Of a DNA stretch of 64,000 bases, positions 23,401-35,300 are shown one piece after another. Under the pieces are notes generated by a model. It searched no databases. It was given only the letters and a program-made list of their open reading frames with translations, and had not been told where the DNA came from. The stretch is from Drosophila pseudoobscura (taxonomy: Eukaryota; Arthropoda; Insecta; Diptera; Drosophilidae): positions 26,310,001 to 26,374,000 of the forward strand of contig NC_046681.1 of the NCBI RefSeq assembly GCF_009870125.1, read 5' to 3'. Made by a program: the position numbers and the translations under genes. How positions within the stretch are numbered: the first letter of the stretch is position 1; every line of letters starts with the position of its first letter.

Positions 23401-26400
23401 TTACCAAAGTCCCACTATGAAAGTTTTGTCTGGGTCTGGGGACATAAACTATTTGTAGCATTCCGTCCCGTCTAGACAGAGACTTAGTCCAATTAATTGT
23501 TCCTGTTAATGTACTCTAATGACTCCCCGGATTTTCGTTCTCCGAAATAAACTTTCAAGTCATTCGCTGACTGTGCATATATTACCTAAGGGAATGGAAA
23601 ACTTTGAACTGCAAATTAGATGTCGATTTTCATAATGAAAATTGCTTTGGCAAGCAATCAGATTTCCACAACGACTCCTACGAGTGTATACGTACATATG
23701 ATTATTAAATAGTGCACAGATCTTATCGACTTGTTATTGTATATAAATCATCAGCTCAGCTAAAGGGCAGACTCTGTCTAACATATCATCGTAAATGGCT
23801 TCGAAACACTGCGGGAGAGACCAGTTTTAATCGATATACAGAGACAGAGTGCCACAGAGCCACAGAGCGACTGATAGATGTTAGACTGTCTCTGATCAAT
23901 AAATTATATTCCATGTACTCCTCAAACACCTCAAACCTTTGCAATGCCAATCAGGCCGATTTGCCGTTCGACTTGCAGTGGTTAATGGCTTTTGGGTACA
24001 AACGAGTTTTGTACTTTTATGAAATCAAGTTCAAACAACAATCGCTCATTCGTGCACAGCCCATAAAAGTAAGAAATTTCCGAATTTCGTAATGTCTTTC
24101 TTTGGCATTAGTGGTTCTGTTCTCTCTTTCTCTCGCCATAATACGGTTTAATGAGTTACCGAGTTGCGAATTTGCTGCCATAGGTCAGGTGAACACTCAT
24201 TAAAAGCCGTTGAGTCATACCATACTTAAAGTGTAATTTGTTTTCTCTCATTTTTAGTGGTCTAGACAGCTCGTCGTGCAGTTCTTGTGTGGCGCTGCTG
24301 AAAAAACTGGCCTCCCAGGGCCACACCATTGTTTGCACCATTCATCAGCCCAGTGCTTTGATCTTTGAGATGTTCGACAAGCTCTATACGGTGGTCGATG
24401 GTCACTGCATGTACCAGGGCCCAGTGCGAGAGCTCGTGCCATTCCTTGCCGAACAGCAGCTCGTCTGTCCCAGCTATCACAATCCAGCTGATTACCGTAA
24501 GTCGAGATCTATACAGATCTCTAATCTATATGCATATATTTTTTGTACAACTCATTTGTATGTTGTATTCAGTGCTGGAGGTGGCCGTCGGCGAGCATCA
24601 ACGTGATCTGAATGAATTGATCCATGCGGCGAATAAAAAGTATTACGAGGATGTTGATCGATATCGTTATATGAGCAGTGCGGATGTCTCACGGCTCATG
24701 GCAACAATAAATGGTAAGAGTTTTTTTGTGTCGCTTTCTTGTTGAGAATTGGGGGAAGCTTTTGGAGATACACTTTGAATTTATAAATAGGTCTACTTGG
24801 TACTTTTCCTATTTAAAGGCCCATGTAATTATCTCCATCTGTGATTTGAATTGAGCATTACCAAACATATTTTGTGCTTGAGAAATTTTAAAGAAATTTG
24901 ACAGTCAGGCATTTGATATATGGCCTTAGGTCCTTTAATGGTATTTAGGAGCATCTGGAGCTGCTTTAGAAAATCCGACTCTGCGGCGGTTAGCTCTAAG
25001 AAAGTACCAATTTCAGTTTAAGTGTGATCTATGTTATATCTCTTTAAGCATAAACACTTTTTAACCGGCTTTTTGGTTTCTCCACCTTAATGACAGACAA
25101 CATTGGCGGCAAAGAGCTGAGCACTTCGAATCAAATGTTGCCAACCGTTGCTCTGGCGCAATTCTCCAGCTACGACTATGTGAAACCGGCACAGCAGGAA
25201 CTGGCGCTGGAGGAGATCAAGGCACTCAGTGGCCCCACGGAGCTGGAGCTGGTGGATCAAGAGCAATCAGAGAATCAGCAACAGCAGCTGCCACTCGCCA
25301 ATGTCAAAGCAACCGTCAAAGAGTTGGCCACTGCACCGAATGCCGCCAGCTCGGCCTCGTTCCTCATGCAATATCTGCTCCTGATGCAACGTATCTTGAT
25401 CTGTGCCCGTCGCAGCTACGTGAGTTATACTTGAATGCATAAATAAAATAAATTATATAAAATATGGTTAGCCATTGCTTTTATAAGCCGGTTTTAGGGC
25501 CTGGCCTGGATGGTCTGTCACTTTGATTTGGTAATTTGTCTCTCTGGTAATTTGTCCTCGAAATTAAAGTGAAATCCAGTTCCTATCTTGTTTTCATTTT
25601 AATTTTCTAATTGTCTTAATAGCTGGTTTTTACTTTTATTTTATTTTTTTGTATCTCTTGTTTTTGGTGACAAATTATTGTTGCTTTACTTTATAATTTA
25701 ATTTCATTTAATTGTCGTTTGTCATTTGTCGTGCTGCCATTTTAATTCATTGCCAAAGCAAAGGTATTTTTTTTTGGAGGGTTGGCACTTTGCAACGCTT
25801 TCGGATTTTGCAAAAAAACAAAAAACAAAAAAATAAAAGGAAAAACAAAACCACAAAAAATGAGATTTATGTGTGGCTTTAATTTAAAGTCTGTATATAA
25901 GTCTGGTATAATCCATAGATGTTACTAGCAGGTAATTGCTGAAGGTTTCCAGAGGCTCTTCGTGGCCTTATGATCATATCATAATTATAATTGTTATTGC
26001 CATATGTGCGCACATTAAGAGAATATAATGCTGTGTTTTGTGGCTTCAAAGCAATTTATTTAATTTTTTAATATTTTAAAGCTGTTTTCGGGGCTTAGGA
26101 AGTTTCAAACCATATGCTTCTCAATTCTGCAAGTACTTTCAAGACAGCTACTTGATTTTATTTTAATACAAAAATATTTGTTCAACTCGCATGAAACTCT
26201 TGAGAGCTTATTCCCCAGAAAGTACTCAACAGATACTCACATCGGATTCACGTGAATAAATATCATCAAAGGCCCTATACCTAATTAGAATTATTTACCC
26301 ATTATATGTCACGGTTTAGAGCTCGTTTAGTTTTATTTCTTTGCCTATTTGCGCTTATTGTACTGCAGGTGTGATAAATATTGAGTGGGGGCAAAAGTTT

Positions 26401-29400
26401 AAATATTTACCATGGCAAATGAATCAATTACCGCGCTAGCGGCATCGGCAGCGGCTAAAAGCGATTCTCACAAGATTGATGGATGACGTTTATCATCTGA
26501 ATGTGAGCAATTAGCACATGGCATTTGTTTTAAATGTGAAATTGAACAAATTGTTTAATGAATAATTAGCATTAGCATCCGGCCATAATTTTGTTGCTGC
26601 CTGCAACCCACCGACCGCTGCACAAAATGATTAATACAGATTTGCATAGATTGCAATTGCGTTTGAGTGAATGTTTTAGCACCTTGCCAATTTGCTATTG
26701 ACTTGTCAAACACCCCGACTGAAGACTGAAGACCGTAGACCGACGATAGAGAATCTCAAGATCTCTCCAAGCAGCAGAGAACCACTCAACCGGGCCATAA
26801 CTTCAACGAGCTATTCCACAGCTCTAACCTTCACATAGATTTCGGTTTTTAGCGAGTTCTAATGACCAACATCATTCGGACTGCACGAGTGCATGTGTCT
26901 TACCCTGTGCAGCTGCAGGTGCAGGGAAGGGTATATTGTGTTACAAGGACGTTGACTCGAAGATTGTTATGAGCAGAAACGAAGGGCGCAGATGCGAGTA
27001 AAATTTGAGATGTAAGAGCATCTATCAGGCAAACCAAAACTTACAGAAGAATGCTGAATACTAACATCAAAGCTCGAGCAAAAGTTAACTAAACGGGAAA
27101 AGAAATCACAATCCTTGAGATGTCATCGTCTTCTGGGGAAGGTGCCTACTATATACCTAGTTATTTTATAAACTGCCAAAAATCTTATAATACCTGTTTC
27201 CCAGGTATCAATGAGTCGTTTTAGCACGACTTCTGCTGCCCCGCCCCCACATGAATATATCTAATGTACGCCTTGTATCTTTTTCAGTTTCTGCTTCTAG
27301 CTCGGATCTTTTCGCACATTTTCATTGGCGTCGTCTTTGGCTATCTCTACCTGAACGTGGGCAATAATGCACAGAGCGTGCTTGGCAATTACGTCTATCT
27401 GTACGGCTCGACACTGCTCTTGGTCTACACGGGCAAAATGGCTGTGGTCTTGACATGTAAGTAGTGGGATTGTGTATCGCCAAGATAGTACATATGTATA
27501 GTCAATGGTGCTGGGGGTCTGTTCAAGTATTTCGCGTGTTTCAGAGGCAGCCACTGGCAAACAGCCTCAGACAGAGACTGAGACTCTCCCATTTTCGGCC
27601 AACATTTCCTATTCATTGATTCTTGTGGCACAAAATGTGGCCAACAAAATATTCAAAAGTTGTCCCCAAATTTGGACGAAGCTGCAGCTGCTGCTGCTGT
27701 TCTTTGGTGGGTCTTGTGCAATGGCTATTTATCTTTCTTGGCCACCTTTGGCTTTGCTTTGTCTCTCTTGTTGTTTTTTTCGGCAATTCTATGTGTATAT
27801 TGTCAACTGTCTTGTTTCTGTATGTATCTACTATTTTGCTTGTATTTCTCGGAATGCGGATTGGCCTATACACGTACACATTTGTCTTAACATTTGCACA
27901 AAAGTTTTAAATTTTAATTGGCAAAAAGAGCGAAGATTAGTGGACAAGATAGTCGGCTTAAGTCTGGAGATCAGTGTTTGAAGATATCATTGAATTTTAA
28001 GGCTTGTTCGAGAGAATTGGCAAAACTGGAGAACTTATGAATATACATATAAATATACGAATAATGAAGATATCGACGGGTAGAAGTGAGGAGAGGTACT
28101 CCAACTTGGGAACTGGAAAATAATTATCTAAAATGAATATCATACAATTTATAAGGGATTACTTAATATATCAAATTAATATGCATAAATATGCATTTAA
28201 AGCCAAAAGCGGAAACTCGTTTCGCAATAGAAAAGAATAGCCAAACAAATCATTCAACTTTAAACTCTATAACTTTTGACATAACGAAATTGAACAGAAA
28301 AATTGACATCAAATATCTACAATCTTCAAAGCTCTTATGATATTAGTCTCTTAGGGAAATATTTGCGGAATGATATGTATCACTCCCCGATTATATCCAC
28401 ACCGATTTCGCACATTAACCTCGTAGCAAGGTCGGAGATCTGATCAAATGTAAAATGTCGAACCACTTTATCATTTATAATTTCCATGTAAATTACCCCA
28501 AAATGAGTTTCTCACCTTTATAAAACCAATCCTGAAGCCTAAAATGTAAATAATCGTAAAGTACCAGACGATGAGCGTATGGACAAGCGACACAAGCTTG
28601 GGGGCTACGGCTATTGTATAATAAAACCGGTATATGAACGATTCTCGAAGCGTTTTTACAATAAATGAGTCCGTGTCAGGGACTGGGGATCTCTCTTACG
28701 AAAGAGAGATCAACGGGATAAGGGGGATACGAGTTAAGATCTTTACCGGTTTCGGTTTACTGACCTGACCTACATAGGTACGGTACAAACATGTGTATGC
28801 ACATACACATATCACCTTCGTGCACATATCGAATTTAATAAATAAATAACATTTCTCAATTAATTTTTTTCATTTGCAGTTCCGCTGGAAATAGACATGC
28901 TGACAAGGGAGCACTTTAATCGCTGGTATAAACTAGGGCCGTACTTCCTATCGCTGATCTCCTTCGAGATACCCTTTCAGGTTAGTAATCCCCACCCGCA
29001 TCGTCATTCCGCATCACCCATTACCCATCACCATGATGGACATCATCAATCATTATTTAATGTTTAACAATCATAGATGGTGGTGGGCTTTTGTTTAATG
29101 AATTGCTGGTCCGGTCATTAAGTCAAATTAGCGACGTGAAATCGCTGATTTTCAGGTTTGTTTTGCGTGACAGACTCGCGTAAGTGGCCCCGTGCAGTGG
29201 ACTCCACTGACAATTTGGCTACCAGCTATTCCCCGAAACGATTGTTCACCGACGGAGAGAAATTTCCACGTTCTGTTGTTTCGATTTCAAAAGAATTGCT
29301 TTCGTTACTCTTAATGGATTGCTGATTCCGATTGCTGCTGGTCCGAGTATCTTAAGAATCGCTGTAGAATGAGTAATCAAAGCATTCTCAATTGCTTCCG

Positions 29401-30272
29401 ATCATGAATGCAATCCAAGCTTGCAAGCTATAGGTTTAGTCATGCTAGAAATCAACGAGGGAAACAAATCAGAAGAGCTACATTTTATGGGTAATTATAC
29501 CGAAATGAAGATTTTGCAGTGCTGCTTGGAGGAAAATAGATGCACTGATCAGATGATCATTTTAATTTATAAATAGTTATAGAAGTAGAAGAATAGTAGA
29601 GCTAAAGTATATGATCTTCCGAATCATGCACATCCCTTACATTAGGCATATCTCTTCTTATTCTGTTACTTAACCTCCTATGTATTCGTGGTTTTCTTAC
29701 AGAGCCTCTGCACCGCCCTGTACATCATCATCAGCGTTCATTTGACGGGTAACGATAGCGTAGAGTCTTTTCGCATATACTACTTTATGCTGCTGGGAAT
29801 AATGGCTTCGTTGAGTGCCCAGGCCTGGGGCTTCTTCGTGGGAGCCACGCTGCCAACAAAGGTGGGTTAATCACACCTTAACATTAATGAAACTAAAGTT
29901 AATTGATATATTATCTTAATCCGACAGCTTGCCGTATTTTTGGGACCCATATTAGCGGTGATGTTCTCTGTGTTTGGCTTTTGTACACGATACATAGACA
30001 TCACACCGCTGTTCCGTTGGATGTGGCATTTGAGCTATTTCCGGGCCGGATTCCATGGTGCTTTGAATGCGATCTATGGGATGGATCGCGCTTTCCTCGA
30101 GTGTCCGGAGAATGCGATGTACTGTCATTTCAGGAGTCCCAAAGTGTTTCTCAAGTACATGATGATCTCGGACGTGCACATGTCCGACTGTCTGCTGCTC
30201 ATGGGCATAGTGATCGGGGTGATGCATGTCCTGACCATCCTCACGCTCTGGCGCAAGCTGAACAAACGATAG
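20479..30272 (+). CDS. CG17646: ABCG-family half transporter (ABCG1/ABCG4-like)
   Basis: ATP-binding cassette half-transporter of subfamily G, with NBD before the membrane domain, acting as a dimer, probably on lipids or sterols. Eleven coding exons: 20479-20857, 20923-21040, 22268-22463, 22543-22688, 24258-24496, 24573-24713, 25097-25419, 27288-27456, 28880-28980, 29703-29861, 29928-30272. All have GT/AG ends and compatible phases; 2316 nt, 771 residues. Residues 1-90 are low-complexity (Gly/Ser/His/Cys). NBD: Walker [10 protein letters not shown] 149-157, Q-loop Gln197, signature LSGGQKKR 252-259, Walker B VLYLDEPT 272-279, D-loop GLDSSS, switch His309. A Gln/Ala-rich linker (exon 7) precedes about six membrane helices, with [16 protein letters not shown] between helices 2 and 3 and a Cys-containing last loop ([13 protein letters not shown]). 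Introns of 0.7-1.9 kb separate many exons. All ATPase motifs are intact. The CG number is from recall. Confidence 0.93.
21041..22267 (+). other. ABCG intron 2
   Basis: 1.2-kb phase-2 intron. It starts with a short CTCGCA repeat (21051-21070); the rest is AT-rich and no nested gene is seen. Confidence 0.7.
22689..24257 (+). other. ABCG intron 4
   Basis: 1.6-kb phase-2 intron between Walker B and the D-loop. One open frame (23712-24092) has no start or splice support; I see no nested gene. Confidence 0.7.
25420..28879 (+). other. ABCG introns 7 and 8 (exon 27288-27456 between them)
   Basis: Introns of 1868 and 1423 bases flank the first transmembrane exon. Both are AT-rich with homopolymer runs (for example A-rich 25810-25860). 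No nested gene or recognisable transposon was seen. Confidence 0.65.
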
Positions 30273-31612
30273 GAGCTAGTCCTACAAATTCTATGTTTAA
30301 TTCTTTTACGTTCTTAAGTCTACGTTTTATTCCCTATGTAAATAGTTGGGTTTGTCCATCAACAAGTCTCTGTTTTTATTTCTCTGTATCTCCCTGTATC
30401 GTATCTTTGGTTAAGTCTTGCATCTACATATTTCGTCTGCGAGATCTTTGCTTATATTTTACTGATCGACCCAATCGTAGATGTTGAAGCTAGCTTAATT
30501 ATTTATTTAAATATTCATTGAAATATTGTATGCAAGAAGGCTTTAGGGTAGCTTATTCCAGTTTAAGTGCTGAATACCAAAAAAACAAATCAACGAAAAT
30601 AACCCATAATCAATGTCAATCGCCCAGTTTCCATCATAGCAATCAAAACTTGCCATTTTCCTACGATTTACAAATTTCCTTACAACAACCCCCCATTAAC
30701 CGAGCTGGGATTCCTGCTGGAATTCGGGCTATGCCAAATCTTGAGTATCATCATCTAAGTACGTAAGGTTCCGCACAACAAAGATACATTTGTGATCAAC
30801 ATTTTTGTTTTGTCTCTTTAGTGATTAGCTTTAGTTTTACTTTAAGTTCGAGTTGTATGCTTAAAACGGCTGATGATGATCGAAATTCTATAGCAAATCT
30901 TTTACATTACATTTCGATTTGTTTTAGTTTCTTAAATAAAAACATTTTGGTAAATTTGATATATAATTTTATATGGTTTTCATTTCGATTTTGTTTTGGT
31001 TTTTTTTGGGAATATAGATCAAATTAAGAAATTCTGGGAAAGTTTTTATAAGGTTAATATGCATAAGGTATTGTTCCTGAAGACTGGAATTTTGAAGTAC
31101 AAAAGGAAGATAGCATTTTAATGCGTACTAGTTAAGCCATGAACAATTTACATATGACAAAGAAGAACTATTATTTACAGGAATATCAGAACAGGACACT
31201 GTATACTATTCTGATTAAAATAAACTGTATTGATAGATGTTGATGATAGATCAAAGAAGTGAGCACCAAAGACCCGTAAAGGTTTCCAAACTATACGAAT
31301 AATCAAAACTTTTGCCTACATTAAGAAATCAAAACTTTTTACAACAAAACTATATCAATCGTATACTGTACTAAGGCATATCAGAAGAGTTCCATATTTA
31401 AGAGTCTAGCAAACTAAATAAAACGATTTTATTAGTAGCAAAAGTGTAAATGCCAAAGAAAATAAGTTAAATACAATACATTGATGGATGCGATGAGGGA
31501 ATATATTCGATAGATAGTCCCCAAATCAGGTAAATGCTTATAGATTAAACACATCAAATATATATGAATATATATTAGTGATTTATGGAGATTGCACAGA
31601 TCCCGCTTTACA
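30273..31612. other. Convergent 3' region of ABCG and GFOD genes
   Basis: About 1.3 kb, AT-rich. On the plus strand AATAAA near 30936-30941 could end the ABCG transcript after a 3' UTR of about 680 bases. On the minus strand AATAAA (TTTATT on + near 31427) could end the GFOD transcript. No further gene is visible. Confidence 0.5.
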
Positions 31613-32767
31613 TTACATGGTAGACATGCGTGCATATCGAATGATCTGGTCATGATTGAGGGGCGCATCGGTGGAGAGCTGAACGCGCTGCCATTGCCGG
31701 GATTCGTTGGATTTGCGTATGGCCTCCACAACGGCCTGGACGTAGAGCCCATCCTCGAAGGTAGCGGCCGTGGAGACGGGCGCCTTTACCCACGAGGACT
31801 CCTTGCTACCAAAGGCTTCTTTTAGTGCGCCCACCATCTTACAGAGTCCCTTGATATAAGGTCTGGGCAGGAGGGAGTTGTTTGTGGCGAAATGCAGATC
31901 CTGTACATCCACATACACGGCCTCCTCCTTGGGCTGGCCCTCCTTCAGCACAAATAGATCTCCGCCGCGGACCACAAGGTGTCCTTTGCTGCCGTAGACG
32001 AGCACCTCCTGGGAGAAGGCCTTGGCCGGCACCGTATGGCTGTGCAAGGCCACCGTGACGAGGGTGCCGCTGGCCAGCTCCATTTGAAAGTTGCAAAAGT
32101 CTGGGGCCGTAATCTGCCGAATACCATTGATGGCCGGCGTCGTCTTGGTGTAGGCTCTAAGGACGCCATGCACTCGCACCGCCTGCTGCTGCAGCAGAAA
32201 GGTAACCAGATCCACGACGCTGCCGACCAGATTAAGGGCTCCACCGCCCATCTGCGCATCGCACATCCAGTTGTATTTCTCCGGGAAGAGTGTGCCCATC
32301 TGCACGCGCACATCCATCAGCACCACCTCGGGCAGCGGTCCTATTAGCTCCTCTTGCAGGCAGCGCCGCATATGCGTGAAGGCCGGCAGAAAGCGCAGAG
32401 GATGATTCACCAGCGATATCAGAGTGGGATAGTACTGCGAGGCCCGCACCATTTTCAAGGCATCCTGCTGATGCAGTCCAGCGGGCTTGTCGCACACTAC
32501 GTGCTTGCCAATGCCCAGAGCCTTCACAGAGATCTCCGCATGCAGGAAGGGCTGGCACACGATGAACACCAAGTCCACATCCTTTCGCAGAAGAACGTCA
32601 TCGATGACGTTCGTGTGGAACGAAACATTTTGTGCGGTGGCTGTTTCTTTGGCTTCTTTTAGGGTGCGTCCCCAAATGGCGCGCACCTCAAAGCCCTTTT
32701 CGCGCAGCAGGGGCACCAGCACATTGGCTATTTCGCCCGTTCCGAATACACCCACGCCCGGCAGCAT
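31613..32767 (-). CDS. Glucose-fructose oxidoreductase domain protein (GFOD1/2-like)
   Basis: Member of the Gfo/Idh/MocA NAD(P)-dependent oxidoreductase family, 384 residues in a single exon; ATG 32767-32765, TAA at 31615-31613. It opens MLPGVGVFGTGEIANVLVPLL, the start typical of animal GFOD1/GFOD2, with the Rossmann glycine motif GVFGTG (residues 6-11). The family motif after strand 4, HVVCDKPAG, carries the Lys-Pro pair, followed by NHPLRFLPAFTHMR. The C-terminal alpha/beta domain includes MGGGALNLVGSVVDLVTFLL. Vertebrate GFOD2 is linked to extracellular matrix assembly, but the enzyme substrate is unknown, and whether this protein is catalytic cannot be told. No clear signal peptide beyond the hydrophobic N-terminus of the Rossmann fold. 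I am sure of the family; the fly locus name is not given because I cannot verify it. Confidence 0.93.
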   Translation of the reverse strand: MLPGVGVFGTGEIANVLVPLLREKGFEVRAIWGRTLKEAKETATAQNVSFHTNVIDDVLLRKDVDLVFIVCQPFLHAEISVKALGIGKHVVCDKPAGLHQQDALKMVRASQYYPTLISLVNHPLRFLPAFTHMRRCLQEELIGPLPEVVLMDVRVQMGTLFPEKYNWMCDAQMGGGALNLVGSVVDLVTFLLQQQAVRVHGVLRAYTKTTPAINGIRQITAPDFCNFQMELASGTLVTVALHSHTVPAKAFSQEVLVYGSKGHLVVRGGDLFVLKEGQPKEEAVYVDVQDLHFATNNSLLPRPYIKGLCKMVGALKEAFGSKESSWVKAPVSTAATFEDGLYVQAVVEAIRKSNESRQWQRVQLSTDAPLNHDQIIRYARMSTM

Positions 32768-33109
32768 CTTCCAGCTGCGGTTGCAAAAAAATTATTTTTT
32801 TTGTGTTAACAAAAACCAAAACAAAGTTTATGTTCAGTGTGCCCGCCGATAAAATATACGGTCTGACCATCAGAAATATACCGAAATATACGTCACGGTT
32901 TCAAAATATACCGGAAAATACTCAAAAGCATAAGAGCGATGTGCGTCGAAAATACAGCTTCCGTCAGTGAGCACTTGAGGCGGATATTTAAATTTAAATT
33001 TGAATTTCGTAAAAGTTTTAGATTTTATAAGTATGCGCTTAGTACGCTGCTAATCCCTTAGCCTTAATATTGGAAATTTCTATTTTAAAACAGATCAAAA
33101 CCATTTAAA
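32768..33109. promoter_or_regulatory. Bidirectional promoter with repeated TATACCG elements
   Basis: Head-to-head spacer between GFOD (-) and the 146-residue gene (+). It contains AATATACCGAAATATAC (about 32875-32891) and AAAATATACCGGAAAATAC (about 32903-32921), which read on the other strand as GGTATATTT, close to the fly core-promoter motif 6 (KTYRGTATWTTT). GGTCTGACC at 32860-32868 resembles motif 1 (YGGTCACACTR). Such motif 1/6 pairs mark TATA-less housekeeping promoters in Drosophila. Confidence 0.6.
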
Positions 33110-33550
33110 ATGGCAATGAATTCAATTGCTCAGTGGTTGGTGTCCTGTGCGATGGGTGCACTGACGGTGACGAATGTAGTGCGTCACGTGAATGTCGCAA
33201 ACGATAAAGAGACTGCGCCCAGGACTATCAGCATTAAAAACACGGCGGCAATCGACAGCTCCCCCATGTCAAACGAGGAGCTCGCAGCAATAGACCACTC
33301 CGACTTGACCGAACCGCCAGTTCTTGGCTCGGAGACGGTCAATGCGGCGTTGCAGCGCTTATTCAGTAGCAAAGAGAATCGGAGCGTGGATCGCAGCAGT
33401 GTCTACATCGATGCCATGCACAATGATGCCAATAAACAGGAGTATACCCTCGGCTCGGAGGCACTCAATCGCATACTGGAGGGACTACAAACACCATCGG
33501 GTGGGGTCCCCAGCAAGCGAGTGTCCTTTGAACCGCCTGCAAATGTTTAA
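33110..33550 (+). CDS. Small unrecognised protein with C-terminal PP1-docking-like motif
   Basis: 146-residue single-exon frame, ATG 33110 (AAAATGG context), TAA 33548-33550, AATAAA at about 33571. I do not recognise a family. Residues 5-25 (SIAQWLVSCAMGALTVTNVVR) are moderately hydrophobic and could be a membrane or signal segment. The centre is acidic and Ser-rich. Two related segments, LGSETVNAALQRLF (about 72-85) and LGSEALNRILEGL (about 112-124), look like an internal repeat of amphipathic helices. The C-terminus reads SKRVSFEPPANV; KRVSF fits the protein phosphatase 1 docking consensus (K/R-V-x-F). It shares a divergent promoter with GFOD and has a proper polyadenylation signal, so I believe it is a gene. 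The PP1 link is inference. Confidence 0.72.
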   Translation: MAMNSIAQWLVSCAMGALTVTNVVRHVNVANDKETAPRTISIKNTAAIDSSPMSNEELAAIDHSDLTEPPVLGSETVNAALQRLFSSKENRSVDRSSVYIDAMHNDANKQEYTLGSEALNRILEGLQTPSGGVPSKRVSFEPPANV

Positions 33551-34256
33551 ACTTCAAGATGAAGAATTCGAATAAATTAAAGTTTCTGCCTGGCTGATCC
33601 ACACACAAATAAGACCACACGATCTTCGTGGGGTTCTCCCTTTTGAAGCTCCTTTCAGACGGCATTTCCGCACTCCACCGCCACTGCCACTGCCTTTGCT
33701 TTGAGCCATATGGGTGTTATTCCAGCTGTCAAAGCAGCCGGCATGCGGAAAATCATTTTGCAGCTTATTACAAGCAGGGAGGAAGTGAAGGACTTACTGG
33801 CGACTGGGCTTATGCCACGCCTCGTCGCACACATGTGGGCGGCGCTGTGGGTGTCGCAACTGTGAGGTGGATATGGCAGGATATAATGCACGCATTGGCA
33901 AGCCATGGCAAACAAATGTCACAGTCGACGCATTGCCCTGTCATATGGTAACCCAATTAGTGTAATTTGGTTTAAGGCAGCTGCCGCCTGTCGACTGCCA
34001 TCTCACTCTGTGTCCCCACTGGTGTGGAGTTGTGTTGTGTTGCTTGCGGAGCTTTAATTAAACCACACAAAGTGCACAGCAGTACAAACAGCACGAATAG
34101 CACCAAAAGCAGCAGCAGCTGGCAAACAACTTTAAAGCAAACCCGCTGGCCCCAGCAAACAGCTAATGAATGTTGCCATGGACCACCACCCTACAGCCAT
34201 ACATACTCGCAAGTTACGATATCATAAAGTTATGGCAACGCCTGCAAAGGTAGTAG
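33551..34256. other. Intergenic stretch
   Basis: Contains the AATAAA of the preceding gene at about 33571 and otherwise nothing supportable. Confidence 0.5.
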
Positions 34257-34270
34257 CGATAGAGCTATCG
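34257..34270. promoter_or_regulatory. Inverted CGATAG/CTATCG element
   Basis: CGATAG-AG-CTATCG is a hyphenated palindrome of the BEAF/DREF-type core, 77 bases before the first in-frame ATG of the prominin-like frame. It suggests the fragment may still have a promoter. Confidence 0.45.
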
Positions 34271-34346
34271 AAGATGGAATCGGCTAAGGGCGATAAAGCG
34301 CGACATTAACTATGCGGCGGTGGTTCTCTGTGGCAGTTTTGAATGC

Positions 34347-35300
34347 ATGAAGTTTCTGCAAACGTCAGGAATTGAGTTTGTGGATACAAGCAGATGCCTA
34401 CACTTGGATGAGTTTCCCGATGCGCTAACAATGTATGATGATCTGATGGAATTCCAAAAAACGATTGGGACTCGACACGAAAAATGGCTGCCGCGTCTCC
34501 GTGTTGTTAGTCAAAAGATTAAGGACGAGTTGGAACGAGTCCCACCACCAATAATTCGAGACATTCGTAAGGCAAGGCTGATTTTTGCTGAGGAGTCGAG
34601 GAGAATAGAAGAAATAATTGATGTGGTCATAAGTGACATTCATCTTGCCACTTTACGTGCGAGCAGGGCGTTTGAGGATCTTTACGATAAATTTAATGAA
34701 ACACGCAATTTTGTCGTTCAATATATATCTGTAGCTCTCTTTGTGATACTGTCAGTCCTGATTGTGGCTTTGGTTATCGGATGTCTGACAAAACGTCCCA
34801 CCGAAGCGAGCAATGAGTATTTCACTACAAAGATGGCATCGTACATTTTGATACTAGGCATGGTTTTGATATTTTTTGCGATATCCGTCATGCTGATAGT
34901 GGTGCTTTTTTATTTTGTGATTGGTGGTGTGGCGTACAAAGGCGCATGTGCACCACTGAGCAAACTGAAGTCGAGTGCGCTTTTAAAAAACCTTGACTCA
35001 GAGATCGATCTCCGAACGATGTTTTCTTTCCGGAATGTGGATGTACGAGCTGCCAATAAATCAAGCAAGCCAATCAGAGCATCGAGTGTTGTCAAGGCGT
35101 GCCAGGGCGACGACTATTTCTTTACATTTCTGCAAGATAATAGAATCTTTGACATAGACGATTTTCTTCGACTGAAGCTAGTGACAGTCGGGGAAAGGAA
35201 ATTTGATCAAAATTTAGATTTGTCAAAGGAATTTATACTGACGGATGCTGACCGAGGTGGAATATTAAATTGGGTGTCGATTCATATAAGGGAATTGTAG
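34347..35300 (+). pseudogene. Truncated prominin-family reading frame
   Basis: Intronless frame of 317 codons plus TAG. It stays open upstream to 34263, so up to 345 codons, but without ATG. It matches the middle of prominin (CD133 family), a five-pass protein of membrane protrusions and photoreceptor rhabdomeres. It has the end of the first extracellular loop (CLHLDEFPDALTMYDDL, then helical KIKDELERVPPPIIRDI), transmembrane helix YISVALFVILSVLIVALVIG, a short loop, a second helix (MASYILILGMVLIFFAISVMLI) running into VLFYFVIGGVAYKGACAPL, and the start of the second loop (VKACQGDDYFFTFLQDNRIFDIDDFLRL). Missing are the N-terminal helix, most of loop 2 and helices 4-5. The Cys-rich loop between helices 2 and 3 has lost most of its cysteines. 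A retrocopy or duplicate remnant is likely; a diverged short gene is the alternative, because no internal stop occurs. Confidence 0.7.
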
